This document shows, piece after piece, positions 46,991 to 57,648 of a DNA stretch of 64,000 nucleotides. The position numbers were made by a program, and so were the translations under genes. Source of the stretch: Mucidula mucida (lineage: Eukaryota; Basidiomycota; Agaricomycetes; Agaricales; Physalacriaceae); the NCBI GenBank assembly GCA_015501055.1, contig JADNYV010000015.1, positions 365,902 through 429,901 on the forward strand, read 5' to 3'. Within the stretch, counting starts at the first letter, position 1; every line of letters begins with the position of its first letter. The notes under the pieces are model-generated. The model ran no database searches. It saw only the letters and a list, made by a program, of their open reading frames with translations, and was not told the origin of the DNA.

Positions 46991-47907
46991 GGTGGTGGGC
47001 ACCCACCATTATTTTGATGGGGCATCATTCCCGGTAACTCATTAGTAACCGGTAAATCGATGCTCTCGTCGTACTCGCACGTTGTTTCGCGTCTTCCTCA
47101 CTTAATATACACCTTCGAGAGTTGAAATTTTGATGATATGAATATTCAACATGATATAAAGCATTTAGTAACTAATATATAAGCATAATAGTAAGTGTCT
47201 AATCCTCCTCATCTCCATCCTCCATCTCAATGTCCTCATCCTTGTGCCATGCATCAACAGTCATCTCAAGCATCAGAACATCGCCATCGTCGTCAATCTT
47301 CGCACAGACAGGAACGGTCCCATCGCGCAGGAACTGCAAATGCAACGTAAACGCGGTCCGGAGTGCCACTTTCTTTGGCGCAACCTTGAGAATATCCTTC
47401 TTCTTGGGGATGCCAGTCTGCGGTCCCCTTTTCTGAAACTAACTTTGAGCTCACGTTGCGGGCAATGACTTGATACAACAAGATTTAACGAGGAGGAAAA
47501 CAAGACGCGTCGAGTGACCGTGACGTGATGCACCTAATTAAGACGCGTTTACAGGCGAAATCGAGTATTGTCGTCAGTTCTGGACACAACGCGTTTCTCA
47601 TCCTCAAAATTTCAGGCATTAAATTTGAGACCACTACAAAGGGACAGAAGTTTTCATTTATCCTTCAATTATCTTACAATTAGCCAGATCATGTAGCGAT
47701 GTGGTTCCCACAGAAAAAATACACATTTCGACAACTTACGGCGCTTAATACAGATGGAAAGGACTATTTCGTACTGTTCCGGCGACATAAAAGGGTGTGT
47801 GACAGCAACTGACGGCCGGCGTATTTCTGATCAAGAGGTAACAGGCGGAGACGGTTATGCCAAACACGAACAATCTGCCATTCTAGGAATGGTGGGTGCC
47901 CACCACC
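46991..47907. mobile_element. 917-bp non-autonomous DNA transposon, 20-bp TIRs and 9-bp target duplication
   Basis: Perfect 20-bp terminal inverted repeats: ggtggtgggcacccaccatt at 46991-47010 and its exact complement at 47888-47907. The element is flanked on both sides by the same 9 bp, atagataat (46982-46990 and 47908-47916), a clear target-site duplication. A 9-bp duplication is typical of Mutator-like elements. No transposase is visible, so the element is non-autonomous. It carries a well-formed coding exon on its minus strand (47199-47432). A preserved duplication and perfect termini imply a fairly recent insertion. Confidence 0.88.
47199..47432 (-). pseudogene. Coding exon (gene fragment) carried inside the transposon
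   Basis: Minus-strand open frame without its own ATG, starting right after a TTTCAG acceptor at 47433-47435 and ending in TAG (47199-47201). It reads K-R-G-P-Q-T-G-I-P-K-K-K-D-I-L, then A-F-T-L-H-L-Q-F-L-R-D-G-T-V-P-V, and ends in a strongly acidic tail (M-E-D-G-D-E-E-D). Composition, alternating hydrophobic pattern, a 3' splice site and a natural stop argue for a true terminal exon, with upstream exons missing or unrecognised in the element. No family was recognised. It may be a captured host gene fragment or the tail of a transposon-encoded protein. Confidence 0.5.
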
Positions 47908-47916
47908 ATAGATAAT
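47908..47916. repeat. 9-bp target-site duplication, right copy
   Basis: atagataat, identical to 46982-46990. Confidence 0.88.
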
Positions 47917-48857
47917 GTTGTAATATGCTACCATTTGCTTGGTAGTAACAGCGTCAGGAGGAACGGCTGCAAGTATTCAGTAATGATACCTGTACCCCCG
48001 TAGATCGGAGGTAACAAACAAGGCTTGCCTGCGTTTGCGAATGAAATGATCCTACCATCGGCCAACGCGTGCGAGGAATGAATCTTCTTCTCCCATTGAA
48101 CCTGTAACCTACCATCTTGTTGCACTGCTGTTGAAAGGGCGGCGGTTGAAGGCACAGAAGAGGGTAAAGTGTAATATCGCTATATGGCGTCTATAGGAGC
48201 GAAGTCCGAGGACGCGGAATATCAGACACGCGTGGAGGGTTTTAGCCCACATCCCTTGTCGTTCCTAGTGTTGATTTTGGCGTGGCGCCGTGCCAATGCT
48301 ATTCATTCACTGACATCCGTAGGTGTGCCAAGATCCCCGAGACGAAGAAATACATTACAGACTCGACGACGATGTCGGCGTCAAGTCGTTTCCATCAGAT
48401 TGTCTTCGAAGCCCAGCACGATAACGGGGCCAAAAACAAAAGCATCGAAGTTTGCCGACATATACGTATTCGGTCGAGGGAGGCAAGTTAGGGTTCGAAG
48501 TCCAAATCGACACGCCTACGCGTCATTTATCGTAGCTGATCCACCACTCCGGCAGATCCGCGATATTTTCTTCAAGGCACTGTCCTAGTCTTGAATATCG
48601 CCAAACTCGTCGACACCCTCGACACGCCATGGGAGAAAGACCGAAAAGCTTACATCATCCAAGTCACCGACATGGAGAAGTTACGATGGAGCGACGAAGG
48701 TGAGAGTGGGCCAGATGATCATGCAAAAGAATTGATTTGACAACTTGAACTTAACAACAAGCTACTACAGATATAAATAGCATAACAGTAATATGTGAGT
48801 CAGGCCAACCCACAAAACGTGTCAGTGGAACCATAAAATCGTGGAATGCCTACAGGT
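47917..48857. other. Region with coding-like relic fragments
   Basis: No intact gene. On the plus strand about 48588-48740 reads L-N-I-A-K-L-V-D-T-L-D-T-P-W-E-K-D-R, then V-T-D-M-E-K-L-R-W-S-D-E-G, to a natural TGA, but with stops just upstream. A minus-strand frame at 47928-48155 also looks partly coding. Both may be remnants of lost genes beside the transposon. Confidence 0.35.
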
Positions 48858-50788
48858 CTAGTTAATCGGAACTAGACGAAGACGCAGTTCGGGTAGATAG
48901 AGCGTGAACATGTCCTTCGTATCCCGCTCGAAGGTTCGTTCAACCTCTTCATCCGCGAGCTCAATGTCGAAGTTCATGACAAGCTTCGAAATCACGGTCC
49001 GCATTTCCTGGTTAGCACGTATTCAGCTCTGAGCGGACAAGTAATGGCACGGCAACTTACCATTCTGGCTAGTGTCTTACCAATGCAGCTCCACTGCCCT
49101 TTGGAAAACGGAATGAAGGCTTCCCTCGTCTCGGGATTACCCTCCTTTTCCCATCGCTCAGGATCGAATGTCATAGGATTATCCCAATATCTTTCGTCCT
49201 TGTGGATCGTCCAAGGCGGTACGCTCACAATCGTGCCCCCAGGTACGAAAGTGCCATTGATGTTCAATCCTTCCGGAGGCGTGACACGGGTGAGACCACT
49301 TGGAACTGGCGGATGGAGACGAAGTGTTTCATCGATCACCCAATCGAGGTAGTGAACATCCTTGAGAGGTGGGTATGACCATTCAGCACCATTGAATGCT
49401 GCTAGGAGCTCTGACTGGAGTTTCTGGCAGATCGCCTTATTGCGAGCGATTTCGTAGAACGCGTTCGTCAGGGCTGTCGCCGATGTGTCGCTAGTGCGCT
49501 TTGTCAGGCTGATATGGAATGGATACAGAAGGCGAGCACAAACCTTCCTGCGAAGATGATGATTCCAGCATCGGCGTGCATGGCCATTGGACCTGGTGCG
49601 GCAGACCTATCGTTCTCGAACTTTGCCTTGAGCAACCAGGACAGGACATCCGTTGGCTTGTGGTCCTTGTCCACTTCCTGATAGAGCCAGTAAGTTCAAG
49701 ATCCTTTCCGAACGCACTTGCTTACCTCCTCCTTCTTCATCAGTTGCTGCTTTGAATACTCCATGAATTTGTCGAAGTTCATAACCATTGGTCCCACCAC
49801 CCTCATGGTCATCCTCAGGAACCAACTCACGCTACCAAATATCGTCATCATCTTCAGTGTGTTATGCAGATTCGACAGCGAGTGGTGAAGGACGCCAGTT
49901 TCCATAGAGTGGAAGTCCTTCCCGAGCCCGATATCTCCCATGAAGTCGAACGACCAGAACATTGTCCATTGTGTCATGTCCACGACGGACTGCCCTCGCA
50001 GTTGGGAAATGAGAGTGTCGGTCTTTGCAGTGAGCCGGGGGAGGAACTCATTGAGAGCTAACAGAAATATTAGAAACCACCAAATTCAATAGAAAATGGG
50101 AACGTACAAGCGGTGCTGAAAGCGCGATCCCACGCCTTTCTGCGACGTCTGTGGTCGTCGACGTCTTGTGTTGTTTGCAGGGCGAGCATCTTAGGATCAG
50201 TCGACATGGACGCGTAAAACGGACCCTTCATGCATTTAGAATGCGGACCTAGCCCTCGGTGAGAACATGGATTTCTCGCAGGTAGTCCAAACATACCATA
50301 GATATGAGGGATAGCAGAAGCGTTGTTGATGGACAACTCTCTTGGGCCTTCGGCAAAGTATCAGTAACGCCGAGATAACCAAACGACATAGGGATCGCCA
50401 TACCTACGCGCACGAAATCGCCCCAGGTATGATGCATTCCTTCGACAGACCTGAACCAGTTGAAGTCAGTCTTCAAGATATGCCTAGTAATCCACCAAGA
50501 TGAGATGCGCGCTCCACGTGGGCCCGGGAACTTGCTCAAAGGATGTAATGGCGAAATGCGATACACTGCGAACGTCGAGAACAATCCGACATTGAACAAC
50601 GCGAAGGAGAGTAAGATCTCAAGAACTTTGATGCCCGGTACGAAGAGTCGCAACGCCGTTACGAAGCCCGTGCAAGTGAGGATGACGGTGACCCATGGAT
50701 GGCGTTCAATATCCAAGCTGACCAGCGCGGTAAAGATGGGCCAGGAAATCCCCGTTAATAAGGAGGTCAAGAATGGTTGAGCAAACAT
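48858..50788 (-). CDS. Cytochrome P450 monooxygenase
   Basis: Starts at 50788 with a long hydrophobic N-terminus holding several membrane-like segments (M-F-A-Q-P-F-L-T-S-L-L, V-T-V-I-L-T-C-T-G-F-V-T-A, L-S-F-A-L-F-N-V-G-L-F) and then the proline hinge K-F-P-G-P-R-G. Helix I signature: I-I-F-A-G-S-D-T-S-A-T-A. K-helix E-T-L-R-L-H-P. The P-E-R-W motif is F-D-P-E-R-W-E-K. Heme loop: F-I-P-F-S-K-G-Q-W-S-C-I-G-K, with the ligand Cys. The last exon ends P-E-L-R-L-R-L-V-P-I-N at 48858. About eight exons, full length (roughly 530 residues), all key residues present. An ER enzyme that hydroxylates a small molecule; the substrate is unknown. It is divergent from the O-methyltransferase gene, with 1.46 kb between the starts. 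Confidence 0.93.
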
Positions 50789-52246
50789 TTCGCGGTGGCG
50801 ACAGACGAGATTCCGAACAGTGACTCCTCCAACAAAGCTTTATGAACTCTCCTGCCGCTTAAGCTTCCGACTGTTTCGTGGGCGCCGCAATTTAATTTGT
50901 AGATGAATGCAGGATTGACTTGATTTGCTTCAGAGGGTTCAACCCCTGAAAATCACGAGGTGTGCTCGTGGCGCAACGCCAAGTCCGTTAGGACGTTAAG
51001 AAGGCTTACAGGAAGAGTACCAATCGTAGCGTAAGGTGTGTGAATGCTTCCATAGCGAGCAGACTTCAAGTAGGCATGTGGATTACCTGTGGCGAAGGAA
51101 ATCTCTAAAAGGACTGATCGCATCGCCTCGATTGCTTCAAGTTGGTCCCCGAATGGACCTGAACTCGACCAGTTTGCGTTCTCGGTCTTCAGCGGGTATT
51201 GCGGCAGTCAGTAGACTCTTGCTGAAGTAAACAGCATCTATCATCATCTTTGTAAGTAGATAAGATGACAATATTTCCAAGCTGTAACATCACACTTATC
51301 TTGAAACGCACAACGACTGCGCGAACCGCTCACAAAGCGGATAACAAAGGAAAATCTCCGGGCCCAGACTTACAGACGCGAACATACATTACTCCTGGAT
51401 CTGGTCAGCGCCACAGTTAACTCTGTATGACAAGGAGTGGATGTACAGAGATGGGCCGCCTCGAGAGTAATCGGTTATGGATATATTATGCTGCATTCCT
51501 AGATCATCGTGAACGTTACACCTTTTTAGACTACTGCAGTCGAGGTTTCAAAATTTCAGTGCTTACTAATATTTGGGATTAGCCGAAAGTTTCCCGCGGT
51601 ACCTAGTCAATATTGAATCCTTAACTCATGTATGAGGAATGGGGCGGAGTCCAAGCGGACCTGCTCTTGACAGTGGAATTTAAAGCCTTAAAGGTGTTGG
51701 TCCGTCGGTCACCTTTGGATTACTGAGGCTTTCTTTCCAAGATCCAAATCCAATGGGCTGATCGACACGTGCGTTTTGATCTCGCCCATTTTTATCGTTT
51801 CGCAAATCCGCTGAAACTCCATTCTTACTCGAAGGGGATAACGCGCGCCACCCCTCTTTGCCTCCGGTCGTCGACCAATAAGTATCAGGAGATCTGGCTT
51901 CGTCTGGTTTCATGGCCTAGCCAGCACGGAGCAAGCTCACCGCCAAGACGGGTGGGGCTGCGATTTGCGGGCAAATGTCGACGGTGATGGATCTAGCAAC
52001 AAACACAACACGCGGATCGATAACCCCACTCTGTTCTTGTTACTGTACCATGTTGATCTCGTAACATGCCAGCTCGTGAGGGGCCGACGCACAAGTCACT
52101 TGTCCGACGCACTCGTTATATTACGTTGAAGCCTTCTATCTAATCATTTTCTGTCATCGTTTCCATCGCTTCCGTTTCGTTTGCCGCTTGCATAAAATCC
52201 CAACGTACTCCAGTCTGAACGAAACTCATACCCGATCCATCCCATC
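50789..52246. other. Divergent promoter region between P450 and O-methyltransferase
   Basis: About 1.46 kb without a convincing ORF. It must contain the promoters of both enzymes and is the obvious place for shared control. A GGTTCAACCCC string near 50936-50946 resembles a tRNA T-arm, but no cloverleaf was found around it. Confidence 0.4.
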
Positions 52247-54134
52247 ATGTCGAAACCGAAAACTCCTCTTCGTCTCTTAGCGGACATTATAACAGAATCT
52301 GTGGACCGGATTGAAGCTCACCTCGATGAAGTTGGAGTCGAGTTTCCCAACATGGACGCGCCGTACGACCCCTCAAGTCCTGCTGAGAAAGCGTTGCTGG
52401 ATGAAAAGGTCCTCCTTTCACAGAAACTTGTCATTGCTGCAGCCGCTCAGCTTCTTGCAACTGTACGACAACCTGTCCAGACTGTCGTAGACTATGGTCA
52501 GCATATCCATATTCCCTCGGCCATTCGCGCTATGTCGGAGAGTTGCATAGTCGAAATAGTTCGCGATGCAGGCCCAAAGGTACATCTTGATTTACCTAGG
52601 CATCGGTTGAGTGTCTAGCTCAACCACCTTCCAGGGTATTCACGTTAATGACATCGCACGCAAAGCTGACACCGATGCCGCGAAGACTGGTGAGTTCTTT
52701 GAAAACTCTGCCCTGGTGAATATACTGAGGAACTCGAAGGCCGTTTATTGCGAATGCTGGCCAACCAATTCATCTTCAAGGAGTTGTCTCCAGACGTCTT
52801 CGCGCTCAACCGCCTGGCGTCCGTTGTGGATACAGGGAAATCTGTCGAAGAACTCAAGGCCAAGTCGGTTCAACCTTCCCGTACTTTTGCCGTAGACTTA
52901 ACTCTTTAGGCCTTTAGAACGCTACACTGGGACGAACGGAATAGCTGCGGTCTTCAACATGAGGTGCTTCTTCCATTATTTACTGCAGGTACTGGATCTT
53001 ACTTGCTTGCAGTGCTGACGAGATCAGCAAATCCGCCTCTTACATACCGGAGAACTTCCTTGACCCAAAGCATCGCCACTCAGACGAGCCCAATCACTCT
53101 CCGTTCAATCTTGCCTTCAAAACAGACTTACCACTGTTCCCGTTCTACGAAGCTCCTGGAAATGAAGCTCGTCTGGTTAGATTTGGGATCGGTATGAGCG
53201 GTACGTATCTCTGCTACATTTTCTGTCCATGACGCTCATCAAACTCACTTGTAGGTACGACCCGAACGGAACCTGAGGATGGTATCCTCAGAGGTGAGAT
53301 TTGCGCAATGTTACCGATGTTGAGCCATCTTAACGTATTAAAGGATTCAAATGGCACGAGCTGCCAAAGGACAGCGTTTTGGTTGACGTCGGAGGCGGCG
53401 TCGGCTCCTCCTCTCTGCTCATCTCAAAGGCGAATCCCCATCTCAAAATCGTCGTCCAAGATCGCCACGCCGTCATCAAAGATTCCGAGGCGGTATGAAC
53501 TTACACACGCACCTCTTGTCAGCTGCTTTCCTTACTGACCTTACCTAGTTCTGGAAACTCAGATATCCTGAAGCCATCTCCGATGGGCGAGTCAAGTTCC
53601 AAGGTCTGTCGCATTCCGTCGGCGTTGCATGCCCCATTTAAACTTATGACCGTAGGCCATGATTTCTTCACTCCGCAGCCGGACAACAATGCCACAGTTT
53701 ACATGATGCGCTTTATTACCCACGATTGGGCTAATCGCCGAGCGAGACAGATCCTTCAATCTGTTCGTGCGGGCGCTCGCCCGGGAACCAAGCTCATCGT
53801 CATCGAATCCATCGTGCCTTACACCTGCAAGGCGGACATCGTTAATGAAATTCCCGGAGCTGCTCTTCCTGAAGCTCCCTTCCCCCTCTTACCGTCGTTC
53901 GGAGCTGCGGAGAACTTGGCGTTCTGGATGGACATGACCGTACGTTTTTTTTTTGTTCGACTTTGTAGTATGTCAGCAAGCTGATTTTGCTTTCAGATGT
54001 ACGAATACTTCAATGCGCAGGATAGGACGTTGGGCGAAATGGTGGATTTGACGGCTAGCAGCGGATGGAAGGTCCAGAGGCTTTATCGCATCCCTGGCTC
54101 GGACTTTGCGCAGTACGAATGCGTCGCTGTTTGA
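52247..54134 (+). CDS. Class-II O-methyltransferase (caffeate OMT-like)
   Basis: ATG 52247 (M-S-K-P-K-T-P-L-R-L-L-A-D-I-I) to TGA 54132-54134; about eight exons. The N-terminal dimerisation and winged-helix part contains G-I-H-V-N-D-I-A-R-K-A and, after an intron, R-I-L-R-M-L-A-T-N-H-I-F-K-E. The SAM-binding core shows D-S-V-L-V-D-V-G-G-G-V-G-S-S-S-L-L-I-S-K, then K-I-V-V-Q-D-R, V-K-F-Q-G-H-D-F-F, and Y-M-M-R-F-I-T-H-D-W-A, where H-D-W supplies the catalytic His. The tail is F-A-Q-Y-E-C-V-A-V. Complete. It methylates a hydroxyl, often on an aromatic or polyketide scaffold. Placement beside the P450 suggests sequential hydroxylation and methylation in one pathway, an inference from position. 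Confidence 0.93.
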
Positions 54135-55040
54135 GGACGAAGTCGCGATGTGGTTTACGTCGATGATGCGCAGTGCGAAGGGGGGTATAGGCTCATGACG
54201 AGAAAGAAGCTGAGGAACTAAATGTAAAACTCGTGTACTCAATACGGGTCTCTGCGCTAAACACAGGTGGAAGAAAGAAATTTCATACAAGTTCGTTGTC
54301 GACAATGTTTCTTACCTTGCAATCACCCTGGAACTAAAGTATGCAGAGACCATGTCGAGATGACCTCTTACGTCGAAGTCCAAGCTTTCCAGAAGTCGCA
54401 TTGCCGACGAAGAGTGTGTGCTCTTTCTCTTCGAACTCGTGGTTGCCTTCTGTTTCACCACCGAGTTTAAGGACCCTCCATGACTCCGTGGCGTGACGTC
54501 CTTCATGCTCAATCGTTGGTGGCCAACCAATAACTAGCGGCCGAGAAGAGTCGTCCCTCCCGATGATGCTAATTCTGGGGGTGAGCAGTGTATATTTTCG
54601 ATCATAGGTTCAGATCACAGGTCATGAACTGTAGTTGGCTAATGCGCTGGTAGGACCAAGGTTAGTCGACGAGTGATACTATCAGGAACCGCCAATTGAA
54701 ATGGAACGAGCGCTTGGACAGTGTGGCCATCATCAGTAATGTGTGCGATTTCAGTCCCCCTTGGTGACTGCCCGTCCTCGATTGCCTCGGTAGTTGTCTT
54801 GAGTTTGAGAATACCAGATTTATCGCTGACGCTTTTCAAGGAGTTGAGTGACTGCCAGTTTGGTTGGTACTCTCGCGCAGCGGGAGCAGGCTCGGGGAGG
54901 TGGCCGATTCGGCCCCCGGCTATCATTCTCATTCATTCGGCGGGTAAACAGTGAACACCGACGACTGTTGATCCACATCATATTATATGCATCCTGTGAG
55001 ACCGCATCTAACCTTTCAACAAAACTTGCTTCTGACCGCC
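54135..55040. other. Intergenic region before the acetamidase
   Basis: About 900 bp. A minus-strand frame at 54639-54932 (I-E-D-G-Q-S-P-R-G-T-E-I-A-H-I) has coding-like composition but no recognised domain. It may be a relic. Confidence 0.35.
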
Positions 55041-57370
55041 ATGATCTTCAGCACTACCGGGAACAAGGCTACCATTGACAGAAAACTTGAAGAGCGAAGC
55101 AAAAAACTTGCTTCAGTGGACGTCAACCTCTCGCCAGACCAAGAGGCGTATCTCAAGGCCACAGGTACGCGTCCTTTTGTCTGTCTTTTGAGGGTGGCGC
55201 TTAAGCCGCGCCGCATAGCATCTGAGATTGTGTCTTTCATCGCTGATGGGAAATGGACGGCGTCTGCTGTGCTCGAGGCTTACATCCAGCGCTCGGTGCA
55301 AGCGCAGGAAGCCACGAACTGTGTTACTGAAAGTGAGTCTCGTCTGGTTCAGCTTGGGTAAAGACTGACGGTATGGGTCAGTCATGTTCGATGAAGCCCG
55401 TCTTCGAGCCAAAGAGCTTGACGTAGACTTCGCGTCCACTGGAAAGATCCGCGGACCGTTCCATGGTATTCCTTTCAGTCTCAAAGTATGTGTATTTCGT
55501 TGTGTCCTATGTTAGTTTGCTAATACCTGCAACGCGTAGGATCAATGTAAGCACTAAATCATATGTCCAGACGCGTTTAACAGTGGCGCATCTAGATGAC
55601 TACGAGGGCTTCGATTCGACTATCGGTTTCACCCAATGGGCCAATAAACCAGCTTCCGAGCACGCTACGGTATTTCAGCTTCCCAATTCAGCGCTCTCGC
55701 ATCCTAACATCAAACTATCAGCTTGTTGCTCAAATCATCGACGCGGGTGGCGTCCCATTTGTCAAGACAAACGTCCCGCAGACAATGTTTGCGTTTGAAT
55801 GCAACAATCCTCTCTGGGGCCGCTCTCTAAACCCTTACAACGCGGCTTATACATGCGGCGGAAGCTCCGGGGGCGAATCAGCCTTACTTGCACTGGACGG
55901 CTCCGCGCTGGGTATCGGGTCCGATATTGGAGGAAGCCTCCGAATGCCACCAGCCTACTGTGGCGTTTATTCCTTGAAACCAGGATCTGGAAGAGTTGCC
56001 CTCGGCGGCGCGCAAGGTGGGTTGATTGTGTACTACTTATGCCAGTTCTATTCATATGGTTTGAAAGATCCGAATCCCACTTTTGAGGGCATCAAGTGCG
56101 TCACGGGACCTATTGCGAGGTCCTTGACAGATCTACATCTTTTCTGCCGCACTATTTTTGGACTGGAAGATCCTACTGGGATAGCTGCGCCTCTTCCTTA
56201 TCGAGAGACTCAGCTACCGACTAAACTGAAATTTGGATACTACACGTCGGGTTTGTACTCCCAGGTCTTGCGGTTCGAGTGTTATTAATATTTGATGAAC
56301 AGACGAGTTTATAAAGGCGTCACCTGCTAATAAACGAGCCGTTTTGGAGACTGTCGACGCTCTACGGAAGCAGGGTCATGAATGCGTGGAGTTCACGCCG
56401 CCTGGCGGTACGTACGCTTGACGATGTGGAAGGTTACTGCTTTACAGGAAAATATAGCCCACGAAGCGCTGGTCATATTCTTGGCTTTGACGTCGGCGGA
56501 TTCTTACAAGAAGATGTTGAGCCACTTGGGTCCTGACCCTATGGTAATAGAACAGACCTTTCTTGAATACGACATAGACTAAAAGCCACACACAGGATGC
56601 TTCGTTGAGATTGGCTGTATACGGTGCTAGGGCTCCTCGTGCGTTTGCTCTTCCCTAAGAAAACCATATGAAACTGAAGATTACAGGTTTCTTGACTGCC
56701 TTGGTCGGATGGGTTTTGAGAACATTTTTGAAAGACCCGAAAGCTGCAGATGTTATCACGTCTGCCGGGTCAAAGAGTTATCTGGAATACAGCGAGTGGG
56801 TTGGGCGCCGTCAACAGTATGCGTTGGACTTTCGAAAGAAGGTGCGATTAAAATGTAGAGTTATCCAACTGAACAACTGACACTCGAGACAGGTTTGGGA
56901 CGAATACGGTTTTGACGGTATCATTGCACCTGTTCAAGCTATGCCACAATTACCTCATGGGTAAGTCTCCTCCATCAGTGGCGCGTTTTTGCTCATGGAG
57001 GTTTAGTGCCGCAACGAACTATAGCGCTTTGTGTGCGGCGACGGTGTTGTATAACGTTCTCGACATTCCTGCTGGTGTTCTTCCTGTTACGCGCGTTGAT
57101 CCAGAGAAGGACGCGCTGACGGAGGAATGGACCAAGCGGCAGGGCGAGGGGAGTCGCTTTATGGAAGACCAGATCTTCCGGAACAGCAAGCCGCTGTATG
57201 ATGTGGCTTCGATGAAGGGAATGCCGGTTGCGATTCAGGTGGTGGGGAAGCGATGGGAGGAAGAGAAGGTGTTGGCGATGATGGACGTTGTGGATGGTGC
57301 TTTGGGTGGGAGAGACTTTGGACCGGGAGCGTGCAAGGGAATGAAGGTAGATGTACTTGTGACAGAGTAA
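55041..57370 (+). CDS. Acetamidase-like fungal amidase
   Basis: Starts at ATG 55041 (M-I-F-S-T-T-G-N-K) or the in-frame ATG 54987, ends in TAA 57368-57370; about 12 exons. Amidase-signature residues: [11 protein letters not shown] (catalytic Lys), then via a 7-nt microexon (55540-55546) [30 protein letters not shown]; and [14 protein letters not shown]. The full Lys-Ser-Ser triad is therefore present. The C-terminal part has [17 protein letters not shown] and [12 protein letters not shown]. This is the fungal acetamidase (AmdS-like) type, with a cytosolic N-terminus without signal peptide. It may hydrolyse simple or aromatic amides for nitrogen use or act on the product of the neighbouring enzymes. 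Confidence 0.92.
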
Positions 57371-57648
57371 AAGGACTGTACATTCTTAGTCTCGGTAAGG
57401 ATCGTTTTCAATTGTATCTATTTGTTGAATTTAAGTTTGAAGAATGTACGTTTGGCGTTTGTGAAGTGCAGCCCGAGCTTTCTTCAAGTCGCGTATTACA
57501 CAGGCTTCTAGGGACCTTTTGACACGCGTTTACTGACTTGTGATCGGTGGATCGACGTTCGTTCAAAGACGGCGGCGAATGGGGTAAAGTTGCCCAGGGC
57601 GTGCATCTTTCCGTGGGCCACATCGGGCGACCTACGCCGAGGAAAGAT

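Noticed and set aside
50930..50960. tRNA-like T-arm string (GGTTCAACCCC)
   Set aside because: No matching acceptor stem, D-arm or anticodon arm could be folded at proper spacing on either strand.
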